A DNA stretch of 64,000 nt from Pomacea canaliculata (taxonomy: Eukaryota; Mollusca; Gastropoda; Architaenioglossa; Ampullariidae). Position numbers and translations under genes: made by a program. The notes beneath the pieces are model-generated. The model ran no database searches. It was not told where the DNA came from and saw nothing but the letters and a program-made list of their open reading frames with translations. The stretch lies in assembly GCF_003073045.1 (NCBI RefSeq), contig NC_037599.1, positions 2,480,001 through 2,544,000 of the forward strand, in the 5' to 3' direction. Of this stretch, positions 43,916 to 56,597 are shown piece by piece (position 1 is the first letter of the stretch; each line of letters opens with the position of its first letter).

Positions 43916-46900
43916 AACAATTGTACTCAAAAGCATTTCTTCATCAAGCATTGATAAAATGTTTGCAGGATTGAGTTTTTTGCTCTAACTGTTCTATCTG
44001 TTTAGAATTTTTAAAAAACCCCTATGTGTAGCATATGTAGTTGGTGGTTTTTTGCTTGATGCCTACTAACGCCTGGTGATTTATTAATACACTGCTGATT
44101 TAACATTCCACTGGTTGTGTGTTCAGCCAAGATGGCAAGAAGTGATTGTTATACTGTTCATTTATATGTTGATTAGATGAGTGAGACACATTAATGTATC
44201 ATTGTTGACTCTTGTACATTTTATCAGGATCTTTATAGCGCTGAAGAAACTCATTGGTTTTTTTTCCCATTTTAAACATATTTGTTTTTAATCCTCATTT
44301 TAGTATTTCTACAAGCCTGAATAAATATCAGATATGGTGCTGTTACATAATTTTAAAACCTGTTTTAAGAAAATCTAATGGTGCAAAAAATTCAAGCATT
44401 TGATCATTAGACCGTCCATTTGGTTATTAAAGTCTGTTCCGTCCATTTTTATGTTTTTTGAATTGGCAAGATAATCTCAGACAGGCAGAAGATTTCATGC
44501 AGCTAATAATGTGAAATGCAGCTAGTGCCAGACCTTAACATGAACGAGTGGGTATCGCACATCAAGAATCAGCTACTTGGACTGCATTGTAATACCAAAG
44601 ACAATTTCTAAACTGGAAACATGAGGGACCTAACGCATTATGTAAGACAATGGCAGAAGCGCACAAAAAAAAAAGTGCTATGATGGAATACTGTACAGTA
44701 CAGGGGCCTGCATCATATTTTCTTTTTTTGTGGACTTCAGCTAAATTGTATGTAGGGAAAGTGGGATGTCACCTCTATATCTTACTATTTTCTGTCAATG
44801 ATGGAGTATTTCTTGTCTACTTATAGACTTCTGCCATTGTCCCCCTCTGTCCATTAGGCCCCAAGATAATGAAGACTCGAGGCCATTTAGAAACAAAGCT
44901 GCCTTTTCCTGACTCATTGTTTTCCAAACTGAAGCAATTTTTTTGGATAGTTTGGAGAACTGACCCAGGGTAATAAGTGTGAAAACTGGGAAGATGCTGG
45001 GTTATTATTTTGCTTATTCTGAGTGACCATTCTGATGGAAATTTTAAAATTACTACCAATAAGTTAGTGATGCAAATATCTTTACATTGTCATATAGTTT
45101 GGTGTTTAGAGTTATTTAAATTTGTTTAAAACTGTGTTAATATATTTAAAATTGACTAATGAAGCAGCTTGTGTCATTCCCTTTTCTTTAGACAGCTATA
45201 TAAGAAATATTATATGGGGAATGTAGCTGAAAAGACAGTTTTCATTGTTACGATCGTGTGTTCATTGATGTGTTCAACACTTTGCCCAGTTTGTATTTTA
45301 TCAGATGTTGTGCTGAAGTTAAAAAAAATATATATAGTGTGTTGCACTTACTGCTGCTGTTAAGTATGCAAGACAACAGCATTCACTAATCTGCCCCTGC
45401 AGCTTTTCTGCAGGAAAGGTTTAAAAAGGGCAGGAGAGGGTTGCGCTCTACCTTCTACATGCTGCGCCCTTGACATAAGACATATTAACTGCTTCTTTGT
45501 CCCCTAGAGTATGAAACCTTTTACCACAAGCCACTCTTAAAACCACCATGATGTTGACTAGAAACCAAAAAAGATCATTAATGATCTGGGTTTAATTACA
45601 GTAACAGTAATGCAACTGTTTTAATTTGTGGCTGCCAGATTCGTTTTCTTGTTCTGCATGTTACAGATAATGAGATGAATTTTGTTGGCAGAACGATTGT
45701 TTCAGCTGTCAGCAGCAGCTTGACAAATTACGAAAAGTTATATGTTGAATTTCAATTAAATGTGTTTTTAAAATCATGACTTTCAGGGGAAGAAAGAGAG
45801 AGAAAGTGTGTGTGTACATACACATATGTATGCTAAAGTTTGAGTTTCATGCGTACTATACAGTACACGCAGACCAAAACCAGCATATATGTATATGCCT
45901 GAATCTGACAAAAATCACAGAGGTATACAAACGGTTAACCGGATTAAAGTGATGAAAATTTAGTGAACCAAACAGCATGCACATGCTAAAATCTAAAAAT
46001 TATTATAATGCACTTAAAAGCTTATCAATTCACAAGAGAAAAAAAGGGCATCAAATCTGAGTAAATTTAACCAGGCAGGTATCATTTAACAGTCATATTT
46101 AAGAAGAAAGCACTTGCAGCCCATTTTGACATCACATGAAGTACCAAGGCTAAGGTTAGTAATGGCATGAAACCGCTCCAGCAAGCCGATTTAAACAAAA
46201 AATGTTTGCTCCTCAATGCAAATATGCAGCACTTTCATCATGACTTGAAAAAAGAGAAAAGTTGTAAGTCTTTAAAGACAAAAGAACAGCTTTTAAGCCA
46301 AAGTAACTACATTACTTTTTCATTTAATATACACAAAACAAAAAGAAAAGTGGTTGTTATAGACCATTTCTGCTAGATTAATTTTGCTGATGACAAAGAA
46401 TGGGGGTTTTCTTATAATGGAAGCATTTCTGACCTTTTCCCCTGTTTTTGAAGAACCTGGGGAATTTATAATGTATTTGCTAAAAGGAGAAAACAGTTTG
46501 ATTCATATGAAATTAATAAAAAAAGCAAATTATCTTGCATATGTATATTTATTTTATATTGTTACATAAGTTGTATAGTACAGCTACTTGCAGTGAGAAA
46601 CAGGGAAGAGAGAAGATAAGTTACTTCATAAAACCTGACAATGATCACAATACCTCTCATTGGTTTAAAGGTAGCTACAGTATGCTCCCTGTGTTTTGAC
46701 AAAAAGGTTTACATGTGACTGTTGATCATTAATGATAAATCTTTAGATTATCTAATCTATTATGTACGAATATAAGGGAAACCAATTACAGGCAAGAGGA
46801 TGATAACCAAAAACATTTTTTCCCAATTAGTAGACAGCAAAAGTTGATTATCCAAAGCCTAATGTGAGTTAAGTGGTACTCACACTATAGACTACTATAT

Positions 46901-47013
46901 TGATAAATAGCTGTAAACACTAAAAATCAGTCTTGATAATGACATGCTTTAGATAGTTTCAAGGTATAATTCATAGAGCTTATATGTTGTCATCATTGTG
47001 ATGAGCTCTAAAG

Positions 47014-47215
47014 TCACGGGCAATCCAGTGGCACAACTGTTAGTACCTGTCACCAATACAGTGAACGTTAGCTGTCCTAGGTTCAGCTGGTCTCTGTCAT
47101 GCTGTTCTTTATCTGCATGAGGCATCTATTTACAGGGCTGCCTGCTTTGCTTTGATATAGATAGCTGCTGACTTGGCATAAAACACCAATTCCCCCCAAC
47201 CACACACCTCCAAAG
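47014..47215 (+). mobile_element. tRNA-like SINE copy
   Basis: The unit opens with CAATCCAGTGGCACAACTGT, resembling a pol III A box region, and has AGGTTCAGCTGG about 60 bp later in the position of a B box. The body runs to ACTTGGCATAAAACACCAAT and a C-rich tail. The copy at 60176-60345 has a similar opening (gtggtgcagtggctaaagtgcc), suggesting one family. Without alignment the boundaries are approximate. Confidence 0.6.
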
Positions 47216-47476
47216 TCCCTCAAAGAAAATCCCTTTAAGACAAGAATCTACAAACAGTAGTTTTGTCCTAATTCTTTGAAAATATTTTCTCTATACTTAA
47301 TAGTGGTTTTTACAACTCTTTACTTAATATTCAGCAAATTTTTTACTGATATTGGTTTTTACTAAACAGAAGGAAAGTACTTTGAAAATCTATTTTGTGC
47401 ATCTCTAATTAAAACAGTAAAATACATGGTTTCCTCCCTGAATGAATGCTACAGATCTCATGCTTATTTTCTATAA

Positions 47477-50400
47477 TTAGAGTTCTCTATCATCTGGATG
47501 ATAAAGCTCACTGAGAAGTCGATAAACATATGAAGGTGCATTGCTGCCCCTGAAAAGAGACATAAAGAAAGTAATAGAGTTAAAATATATTAGACCCAGT
47601 ATAAATAAACAAACCACCCCAAATATTTGATCTACAACTTTTAAACGTAGCAGTTTTACAAATCTAACTTTGATTTGCTAATCTTCATGATAATATCCCA
47701 ATGACAGCTGATCCACTTTTACAACTGTAATAAAATGACTAATGCTTGTTTAAACTAATGATAGTTAGTCTTGTCCATGTCATGTTCACGTATATCACTG
47801 TGATAATGTCCTAAAATATAACTACGATTAACTCTAAGGTTCATATTTTCTAATTAAACAGTACCTTAAAAATCTTGTCCAATCAATTTTAAATAAATAT
47901 AAGAAAATCTAACAATTGACAAATAAATAAAACCTGTCTGATCCAGCGGTATACTTACATGTTTGTGATGTAGAGAGTGACACAGTCTGGAGGTACATAG
48001 TTAAATACAGGATTTATAATTTCAACACTCTCACGACCTTCCATTTCTTCAAATGGCAGCAACATTTGAGGATTGGCAAACTTATTAAAGCCCTCCTATT
48101 TAATGAAAGTACAAAAAAATTAAAAATTAACACAGTAAACCTATAGAATACCCTACAGGATTTAAAGCATATCTCTACAGAATAATGCCCTTCAATAAAA
48201 ATTAATGTTCAAATAAATAAAAATAAATTTAAAAAGGCAATCTTATTTGTCAAACTTCTGTCTGTATGCTTATATTTTTTGTGAAGTGCTTTGAACTAGT
48301 CTTTGATGGTGAGGTAAACCACTATATAAATTAAGTTAATATACAATAATATATTATTGAATTAATAACAAGAAAGAACTTCAATAACCACACTTACCTG
48401 ATCTAGAGAGTGAAAATATTGAGGGGACAATTTGTACATGGCAGCACACACTAAAACCTTTACAAAAAGGAAGAAAGAAAGCTGATTAATATATATGCAC
48501 TACATGTAAACAAGATACAGTCAAATCTCCCTACTATGCCACTCTCGGTATTATGCCACTTTTGCTCGGTGCCGACTATAAATTCAATGTAAAAAAAAAT
48601 TTACTATGCCACCCCAGACTCTCGCTACTATGCCACTTTTTTTGTGACTGTTAAAAGACACAAGTTGTGAAATTCCGCGCAGTGCTCGATTATTATACTG
48701 TATGGTAGTGTGGGACATCGCAGTTAGGTGGGATGGAACCTAGCACGCACACAGGGAGGGTGGAGGCTGGCAATGTGGGGGGGGGGTGGTGGTCGCTGGC
48801 CGGGTGACAGCCACGTGACAGAGGGAAGGTGTGAGGGGGTCGACTAGCGACAGGATGCAGGTGCGCGGATGTGGTTGGAAGGGGTGGAGGATAAAGAGGT
48901 GAGGGGGAGAATGAGAGGAGACAGCTAGCGAAGCCGATGATTCTTGAGAGCTTTGGACCAGACCTGGGCAAAGGACTCCTGTCTCTGACCGGCCCGCCCG
49001 CCAGTATATATACTATACATACAGTATTAGGTAAAACTGAGTTAACTATATTAGTCCGGCCCTCTAAAACCATCCCAATTTCTCATGCGGCCCCTTGGGA
49101 AAATTAATTGCCCACCCCTGCTTTGGACTGACGGGTAACTTGAACAAATAAAGCCGTTTTTACGAACCCTCTCTACTATGCCACTCTCGCTACTATGCCA
49201 CTTTTGCTCGGTCCCGGTAGGTGGCATAGTAGGGAGATTTGACTGTAACAAAGATAGATCAGAGGTGAGATCCTACAATATCAAAGGAAACTTGCATTAT
49301 TAATTTGCCCCTTTTTAAGTTTTAAAATAATTAAACTGATCATATGATTTATGCCACAGTCTGACTCTGGCCTCTTTAGTCAGAATTTCTTTTAGCCTAG
49401 AATTATCCCTGAAACTTCCAAAGATAAAATTACAAAGTGTTGTTTATTTGCAATGCCATCACTTACTTGCTTAGAGAAGTGTTTAGCTGCCTTGGCAATA
49501 TTCCTTGTTCCTGTAATACTTTTCAACCTGAAAGTGAAATGTAAGAACGCTTTACAATAAAGGATTCAACTACAACATAAACCTAGTAAAAAATAAGTAA
49601 CAAAATTGAAAAAAAACAACTATGTATAAATTATCCCTAGCAAAATCCTGCTCAGCATTGTAATGGATTTTCAGATGTAAGCTATTTTATCCTTTGGTGA
49701 TGTGCTTATATGCCAAGGACTAAAAGATCATTCTGCCAAACATAGAATGAGAAGACACTTGTGATATAACAGTTTTTATCACATGTCCTACATCAGGGGT
49801 GGGAAAAATCCAGCCCATGGGCCCTATATGGCCCATGAAATCATTTGGTCTTGCCCTCCCAAGGCAACTGCAGGCAAACTTGAAATTTAATAAATCTAGT
49901 AAAATCTTCTATAGTAACATATATTTATATCAAATGAATCATACTCATAACATATTTGAAGGAACTATTAAGGAACATCAATTACAAGACAGACAGGACA
50001 CATACAAGTTCATGGCGAAACGGACATGTGTCTCATCAGCTGCCAGCAACCCATTTGCGTGTATTGCGTTGACTCTGAGGACTGTCAGTCCCAAGCAGGC
50101 TGAGAGTGTATATGCTGTGAAAGTGTTAACTGTAATATCCCTTGTCAGAAAAAAAGGCTCCCCCGCCCCTGTTCTAGCTACTGTGAGGCAAGGGAGACAA
50201 CTTCACACTACAACAAACCTCCCACTCTTGTAACTAGGCTCTCATTACTGGTCCTTCCTCTGTCAAACCTAGATTAAGGATATAGATCTGTGCTTACAGG
50301 GACTTTAAGTGATTTTTTAACTCAATAAGAATTGAAAAATCAAGGAAAGAAAACATTGCTCGCTACCATCAAATGGTTGGGGGGTAGGGGTGTGTAAAAC

Positions 50401-53400
50401 CTGATATGGTTTGGCCATGTTGCTAGACCTTGAAAGGGAAAGCAGATAGCCGAGTGCTTAAAGAGCTGGTATCTAAACGGAGATGCATGCTGGTCTGATA
50501 CCCAAGTAGTGCAGCAAAATCAACCCCAGTCGACCTAGCTCGCGGGAATGAGTACCTGACTCCACAGAGAGTTGGGAAAGGTAAGGCAGAAAGAGAGAGG
50601 AGATGGGCACTTAAAGCTGGCCTTGGGATGTGAGGTCTCTAAAACCTCACTGCCCATCTAAATGAAAAGGTTAGGGGATAACCTTTGCCTTTACCTTAGA
50701 CATGACACATTACCAAAGGCAGTCCTCTTCGGTTACATGGACAAAAGGTGACGCCAAAGAAAACAGAAAAAAAGGCTGACAAATGTGAAGGAGTGCACAG
50801 GCTACCCAGTGAGAGATTTGCTTAATATGGCTCAAGACGAGCTTAAATGGCGAATCCTCTTCACTGCTGCATCTCATAAGGTCATTACAATCACAGGTAC
50901 AGGCGGGTTGGTCCCCAAGGGTGGGATAGCTTGCTCCATTTCTGGCTGGTGCCAGCTAAGGTAATGTTGATGATGTGCACAGTTACAATTAGTTATGTGT
51001 CTGGATCAGAAGTATGGTATGCTTAGATTTCAAGATTTAAAGTGTTAACAAATGTTTTGGCATTATGCATAAACTTATAGAGATAAAGACTAATTATACA
51101 CCAAAACTTTTAAATCTTGTAGATAAACTGCACATAAGAGATATATATACATACCCGCCATCAGCCATCACAGTATGTGTGCCAATGATGACCTTATTGA
51201 CATGAGGCATAAAGGCAAAGACATCTGCATCTGGAATGACTTTTGTTGGTATATTTGCTTCACTCAGTTTTAAAGCCATGTCATGTCCCTGAGAAAGAAA
51301 ACGAATATAAACTTAAACATGTCACTCTCTCCCATAATCCAAAAAATGCAACCTTTGATTTGTGCAGAGATGCTAAGGCACCTACCTATAAGTTTGTTCT
51401 TGCAGTTTATACAAAAACACCACAGCCATCATGCCTCTGTGGTGATGCAAAGTTAGTCTATGATATTTACATCTCACATATCTCAGAATAGTGGCCAGTG
51501 ATAGGAATAGCTTTGCACCATTAACTTATTTCATGTACGTGCCCTAGAAAAGCGTTCTTTTCAAACATTTACAAAGACAGGAGTGTGGTTTATGTTAAGA
51601 AAAGGATGCAGAAAAAACCTTGCAATTGTAGCAAAATAAATAGTTTACATAAATCATTGATATAAATATGACTCAATAAATGATTGAATTTACCAGAAGA
51701 CTAAACTTTCAGTGTTCAGCATGCCAAAGCTGACACACACATGAAAGGAGGAAAACAAATCTGAACGCTTTTAAACTTACCCCTAAAAATGGAAAGCCTT
51801 CAGCAACAATAACATTAAAACTCCGCTTCCTGGCAGCATTCTGTAAAATGTGACAAACATGAATGATAAGAACAAACAGATTTGTAAGTGACGGAAATAC
51901 AATCGTAACTGTATAGTTCTTATTTCATTCAATAAATATGATTCCTACAAATAAAGAATAAATTATTAAAATAACTTAAGATCAGTTGATAGCTAAATAA
52001 ATTCAACTAGTACTTAAAAAATGTAAGCACATACCTTCCAACTTTCTCTTTGTTCTTCTTCTCTCCCCTTACCTCTCTCTCAAGCACACAAACACATGCA
52101 CAAAACTGTTCTCCATACAAAATCAAATCCACCACAACATTTGGTGATTACCTTTAGAAAAGCAAGCACTGTTCTAGATTTCCCAATGGTCATAATGGTA
52201 TCGCCACCATAGATATGTTCCAAAGCTTGTGTAGCCACATTCTCTGCACTAGAAATAAAACAGTATCTTCTGTCAGATAACCATGTTCCAGTTGGTACTT
52301 TAATCGTGTGTAATTTAATAATATTTATGACAGAGAAGCCACTAGACTCCAAAATGAGTCAAGATCCTTCCAATAACACTTTATTGATGCAACCAGTCCA
52401 CATGACAGAAGACCAGAAGAGAAAAAAGAATGTTGGTGGACAAGTATAATGATGAAAATAAAAAAGTAAAGCTATCAAATTTCTATGTGTGAGACTTGAT
52501 GAGAGATCAAGAAGACTGCAACAGGCTCTGATATTTATGACAAGGAGGATGGTATGAGCCTGAATGAGTGCCATCCATAAGCATTAGAAAAAAAATGTAC
52601 TGCTGAATCTTTGCATGTTGCACTGAATCCAGGACAGGAAAAGAATGAAGGTGGTAAACAGCAGCTTCAAGGATGTCTTAAATGGCTATGAGTATGTAAA
52701 GGGAATCCTTCGTTCATCTTATTGTGTCTTGTTGCAAACAATTTCACAAAACAAACTAAAATCAAAAGTAAGAACGCAAAAGGAATAAAACCTTTATGCT
52801 CACCTTCCCTCCAGCTCTGTGAGAAGCTCACCGATACTTTCATTAATTGAGGCCTGCCACAAATCAGCAAATAGGACATTTGCCATAGCCATAACATTTG
52901 ACAGACATTTGTGTAACATATTTGAAAGGTAGGTCTCTCTCACACGCACTTTCTCTCACACATGCACACACAGATGTGCATATTGCAGACCAAAAACCCT
53001 TACCTTAAGTGTTGGAATGGATTTTGAGAAGTCCTCAACACCACCCTCTGCCAGAAGCAAGTTCTAAGGTTCAAAAAAGAACCTCATAATTATTACTTCT
53101 AGTGAGCAATTGAACATAAACTATTATAACTACTACCATATCACTAAACTTCTGGCAATCAATCAGACACAGGTCTAAAAAATTCACTAGAAACAAGTGA
53201 AAGGGATGAGTGATCTGTCACAGAAGAATACAATGTTTGTACAAGAATGACAAGAGAATAAGCAAGAAAGAATATAAAACATCTAACCCAGCATACTGAC
53301 TGAAAAGATATTAATTACATGCATAGAGAGTTTAAATCTTTGACCAGTCTTAACTTTGAACTCTAAAATTAAAACATTACAAAAATAAAGCTACACTTTA

Positions 53401-56270
53401 AAAAAAATAACAACTTTCCACCCACCAGTATGTAAACTGTCAAAATGTGTGCAAATGTTAAGTAATCAAAGAACGTTAAAATTTTCACAACTCACATGCA
53501 GAGACTCCTGGGCATCTGTTTCATCAGTACTGTCTACTCCTTTGGCTCCACTGCAAGTAAGACATCATCATCAAAATACAAAATTTTTATTTATCAAGAA
53601 AATCTTATATAAATTAATAGCGAAAAATAATAAAAAGCTTTTTTCTAATCAAACCGAACAATATTTTGAGATACAATAAAATATTGTTGTGAAGACTTCA
53701 GCAAAGACTTTCAATTTAATCTATAAGTATTTATTTGTTTTTATTTTCAGGATTTTTTTTTTTGTATACTAATTACAAATAACAAGAAGCATCTGTTGAA
53801 CAAAGCATGCTAATAATAAAATGATTGAATACATTCTTATAACCTTTAGTTATTTATTATCTAGGCAGTTCTGAATAAAGGAAACTGCTGACTTTAAATT
53901 AGTGAATGATACTATTGTATTACAGCAATAACATTCTTAATTCATATGCTTATGGTAAAGCAGGTAAAAACAGGACCTCAATTGTCAATCATTTCTTCCA
54001 TTTATTGTATATTTTTACTAAGCAATATAATTTGACCTGTAATTATTACCTGGCATACTCTTCTCTAATGATTTTCAAAACTCTCCGCACCATGTTGCCA
54101 ACAACGCTCTCTGATGGATCAGCTGCCATAAGCTTTTTGCCTTCTGCCCTGATAATCTCCATCAGTTCTCTGCAGAGAACGAAAGCACACATATTTATCT
54201 CCCCTACAAAAACTTTATTCAAGTATTTATTTTAAATAGCAATATATTTTGAAGTATTGGATACAGAACCAACTGTATTCATGAAGTAAAATACCTTCAT
54301 GACAATAATGGCCGTTGGTGTAGAATGAAAATTAATCTTAGGCATATAAATTATCCTGTGCATGGAATAAGTTTTCTGAAGCTTAGGCCTCAAAATGGTT
54401 GGAAATTATGAAATATGCTCTTTACCAATGGCAATTTAATTTTGTCTCAAAAACCTAGGCATTAATATCTATAAACTAGCATTTTCTGATTAGTTGGAAA
54501 TGAATAAAAGAGTCAAAGATGAGGATGGGAAAATAAAGTGTTTTATAGTCTCAAACAGATATCCTATGTTACCCAGTTGTAGTACTGTCAGCCCTCATCA
54601 CTTTCTCTGTTTTGATTGTTTATGGGTTTACCATCAATAATTAAAGGGGATTTTTTTTTTCCAGTATTGCAGCCTAAAGCAGAAAATCAGATACACTGAC
54701 CAGAAAATGTCAAGAAAATTGTTTAAATGTCTTGTAATGTTTCATTAAATCTAATGTATGTTACATTAAATCTATTATTTATTATAGATATAATATATAT
54801 CAAATATTAAAAGTGAAATTTCGCAAAAAGCTTCAGTGCATTAAAGGACTGTTTGAGGACATTAATTAAAAAATGTGCAGAACATTCTGTTGCAATATAG
54901 AATACAACATACACAATGTACTATTTCACTTTTTTGTGTCTTCAACAGTATCAGGGGTGAAATTTATGGGAAGGGTCCTAGAGTTATTTTTCAATTTCCC
55001 AGACAAGTGGTGCTCCTGCACCTCTAACCCTCACAAATAGCAATGGCTGACTATATGTATATTTAGTTAAAATATGTAGAAACATTAAACTGCAAAAAGC
55101 CATCATACAAGAAAAGTAGACAAAATTCAGTATTTTTAACATGTAAAAAATGTATCCAGTTTTACTGAATGCATGACAAACATACAAATATTTACATGAT
55201 TAATCAGAATCATTGAAGCGACATGTTGAAAATGAACTGAGATTATAGTTACTGTTATATCACATGGTACATACAATTATATACTTTAAAATATAAAGGT
55301 AAAACTACTAACATAAAAATATTAGCTAAATGTACTAATGTAAAGGTACTCACTTTGCACTGGCCCATTTGGACTTCGATATGATTCTCCTTAATAAATC
55401 AACTGTTCTAGATGCAACTGTATACGATCCTAGTCCTTCAACACTAATAAATGTATGAAAAAGAGAAGGATTTCTTTAGTAATTTTAAGAATTATTTCAC
55501 AATCCGTATTTTGTTTGCTTTTGGATTATTCTTTATGTCAGTTACAATCAGAAATAGGAACTCTTGACACATGCCTAAAATTGTGAGAGATAAAATCAAA
55601 AGCAAATATTTAAAGTTTAGTCTATCTCAAGCTCATTATTCCTATCAATATTAGTACTACTAATTCTTTAAGTTTTCTTTTATCAGATCTCTGAAAGCAT
55701 ATTACTATTAATTGGGTTAGTGTAATCTCATGAAAGTGTACTTTAACATGCTGCAACAAAACTGAAATTTGCTGCTATTTCCGTGGTCATTGCCTTTAAC
55801 AGTTTGACTGAAAATTATAAAATGAAGAATCTTCTTAAAGCATTACAATTCTATTTTATTTAATTCACTATTGACATACAATTTTAGATAATTATATAGT
55901 AAACTCTCATATCACAATTAGGCTATTACATAGCATTTCATGTTATGGCAAACTAAGCCATTCGTTGAATTTCACACATTTTACTGGGTTCTCTTTTATT
56001 ACTCAGTGCTAAGTTTTATTGATCAACTACAGTTAAGATATATTATCTTTATCACAAGCACCACTAGGAGATATCGACAAAAATATTGTAGTAAATGCAT
56101 ATACGTCAGGAGGAAAATCCCACAGTGTATATGATCGCCCAATATTGCACCAGTCACTGCCAGATGTAGAACTAAATTATTAATATGTACAGAAATTACT
56201 TTTTTCTGAGATCGGCCATAAAGCTCTCCATTCTTTCTTGAAGCTCCTTTTTATCAGTATCAGCAGGCAT
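47477..56270 (-). CDS. EIF2B2: Translation initiation factor eIF2B subunit beta, complete, 13 exons
   Basis: This is a subunit of the eIF2B decamer, the nucleotide exchange factor that reactivates eIF2 and is the target of the integrated stress response. Exons in transcript order: 56270-56200, 55443-55354, 54169-54050, 53550-53496, 53063-53004, 52853-52804, 52248-52152, 51840-51781, 51288-51155, 49527-49467, 48457-48398, 48095-47959, 47549-47477. They sum to 1068 nt, 355 codons plus stop (human 351). All junctions are GT-AG. Landmarks are [96 protein letters not shown] and the end [18 protein letters not shown], all collinear with human. The start is the first ATG of the exon encoding [11 protein letters not shown]. 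Intron 10 is largely filled by nested DNA transposons. Divergent from SETD9. Confidence 0.97.
48518..49245. mobile_element. pogo/Tigger-like (Tc1/mariner) non-autonomous element
   Basis: The outer ends are a 25-bp perfect inverted repeat beginning CAGTCAAATCTCCCTAC, flanked by TA on both sides (48516-48517 and 49246-49247), the mark of Tc1/mariner insertion. CAGTCAAA-type ends are typical of the pogo/Tigger branch. The sub-terminal motif ctactatgccac recurs several times inside both ends. There is no recognisable transposase. A hAT-like element (48959-49120) is inserted in it. The whole occupies most of EIF2B2 intron 10. Confidence 0.88.
48959..49120. mobile_element. hAT-like MITE, copy 2, nested in the pogo-like element
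   Basis: This is the reverse-orientation relative of the 9139-9334 element. It starts CAGACCTGGGCAA, ends AATTGCCCACCCCTG, and shares the GC-rich block, the tatatatac stretch and the ggccgcatgagaaatt-like segment. A perfect 8-bp duplication CTTTGGAC flanks it (48951-48958 and 49121-49128). It is 162 bp against 196 bp for copy 1, the difference lying in the GC-rich part. Nesting shows that it inserted after the pogo-like element. Confidence 0.88.
49794..50171. mobile_element. hAT-like non-autonomous element
   Basis: The left end CAGGGGTGGGAAAAATCC and right end GCTCCCCCGCCCCTG form an imperfect inverted pair of hAT type over 378 bp. The flanking octamers TCCTACAT and TTCTAGCT agree at only five positions, so the target duplication is decayed or the right edge is misplaced. 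It lies in EIF2B2 intron 9. It belongs to a different family from the 196-bp elements, although the first ten bases agree. Confidence 0.62.
50445..50700 (+). mobile_element. tRNA-derived SINE-like copy
   Basis: The head AGCCGAGTGCTTAAAGAGCT strongly resembles the D-arm/A-box part of a tRNA-Leu/Ser-type SINE (usual tagccgagtggttaaag). A non-tRNA body follows, with gggaatgagtacctgactcc, a purine-rich tract and an imperfect inverted segment, and it ends near gataacctttgcctt. It lies in EIF2B2 intron 9, directly before a LINE 3' fragment. Confidence 0.65.
50701..50965 (+). mobile_element. LINE 3'-end fragment
   Basis: One frame reads [20 protein letters not shown] and then TAASHK, the usual carboxyl end of invertebrate LINE reverse-transcriptase proteins (LLNMAQDRxxWRxLVxAAS). 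Upstream, LFGYMDKR may be the LFGHVxRM-type stretch, with the frame broken between. About 60 bp of 3' tail ends near gttgatgatg. The fragment is 5'-truncated and lies directly after the SINE-like copy. Confidence 0.72.
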
Positions 56271-56597
56271 TGTAATAACAAAATAACTTAACAATCTGCA
56301 ACAAAGTTCTCACGCCTTTATCACATTTACAAGAACACGATGTTAGGCAAGCTATGCATAGAATAGCCTCCCTTTATGTTGAAACTCTTTATTGATGAAA
56401 AACCTCGCGGGTGCCTGTTTACTTGCTACCCACATGTTCCGACCTTGTTTTTCGGTATTCTAATCGGATAGCAAAGCTCATTATTATGATGTACCTACTC
56501 TAATTTGCGTATTGTTTTAGTGCGAACGTCGTGAAAATGAAAGCAGTATAACATCATTGGTATTAGGCGTTATCAGCTCTACAGAGCGCTATTTTCC
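56271..56597. promoter_or_regulatory. Divergent promoter region between EIF2B2 and SETD9
   Basis: Only 327 bp separate the two start codons, which face away from each other, so core promoters and 5'UTRs of both genes lie here. No clear TATA box or strong known factor site was picked out by eye. Confidence 0.6.

Larger units (their letters stand above)
40851..47476. other. Convergent intergenic region between ZNF367 and EIF2B2
   Basis: ZNF367 stops at 40850 and EIF2B2 stops at 47477 from the opposite strand. The stretch is strongly AT-rich. AATAAA at 42172-42177 and 44320-44325 are candidate ZNF367 poly(A) signals. A diverged tandem duplication lies at 43580-43915 and a tRNA-like SINE at 47014-47215. 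No further conserved gene was recognised, and a lineage-specific or untranslated transcript could not be excluded. Confidence 0.5.

Noticed and set aside
48693-49073. 126-codon minus-strand open frame
   Set aside because: It crosses the boundary of the nested hAT MITE and is Pro/Ser-rich low complexity; not a gene.
49799-50233. 144-codon open frame in EIF2B2 intron 9
   Set aside because: It runs through the hAT-like element, uses its termini as codons and resembles no transposase.
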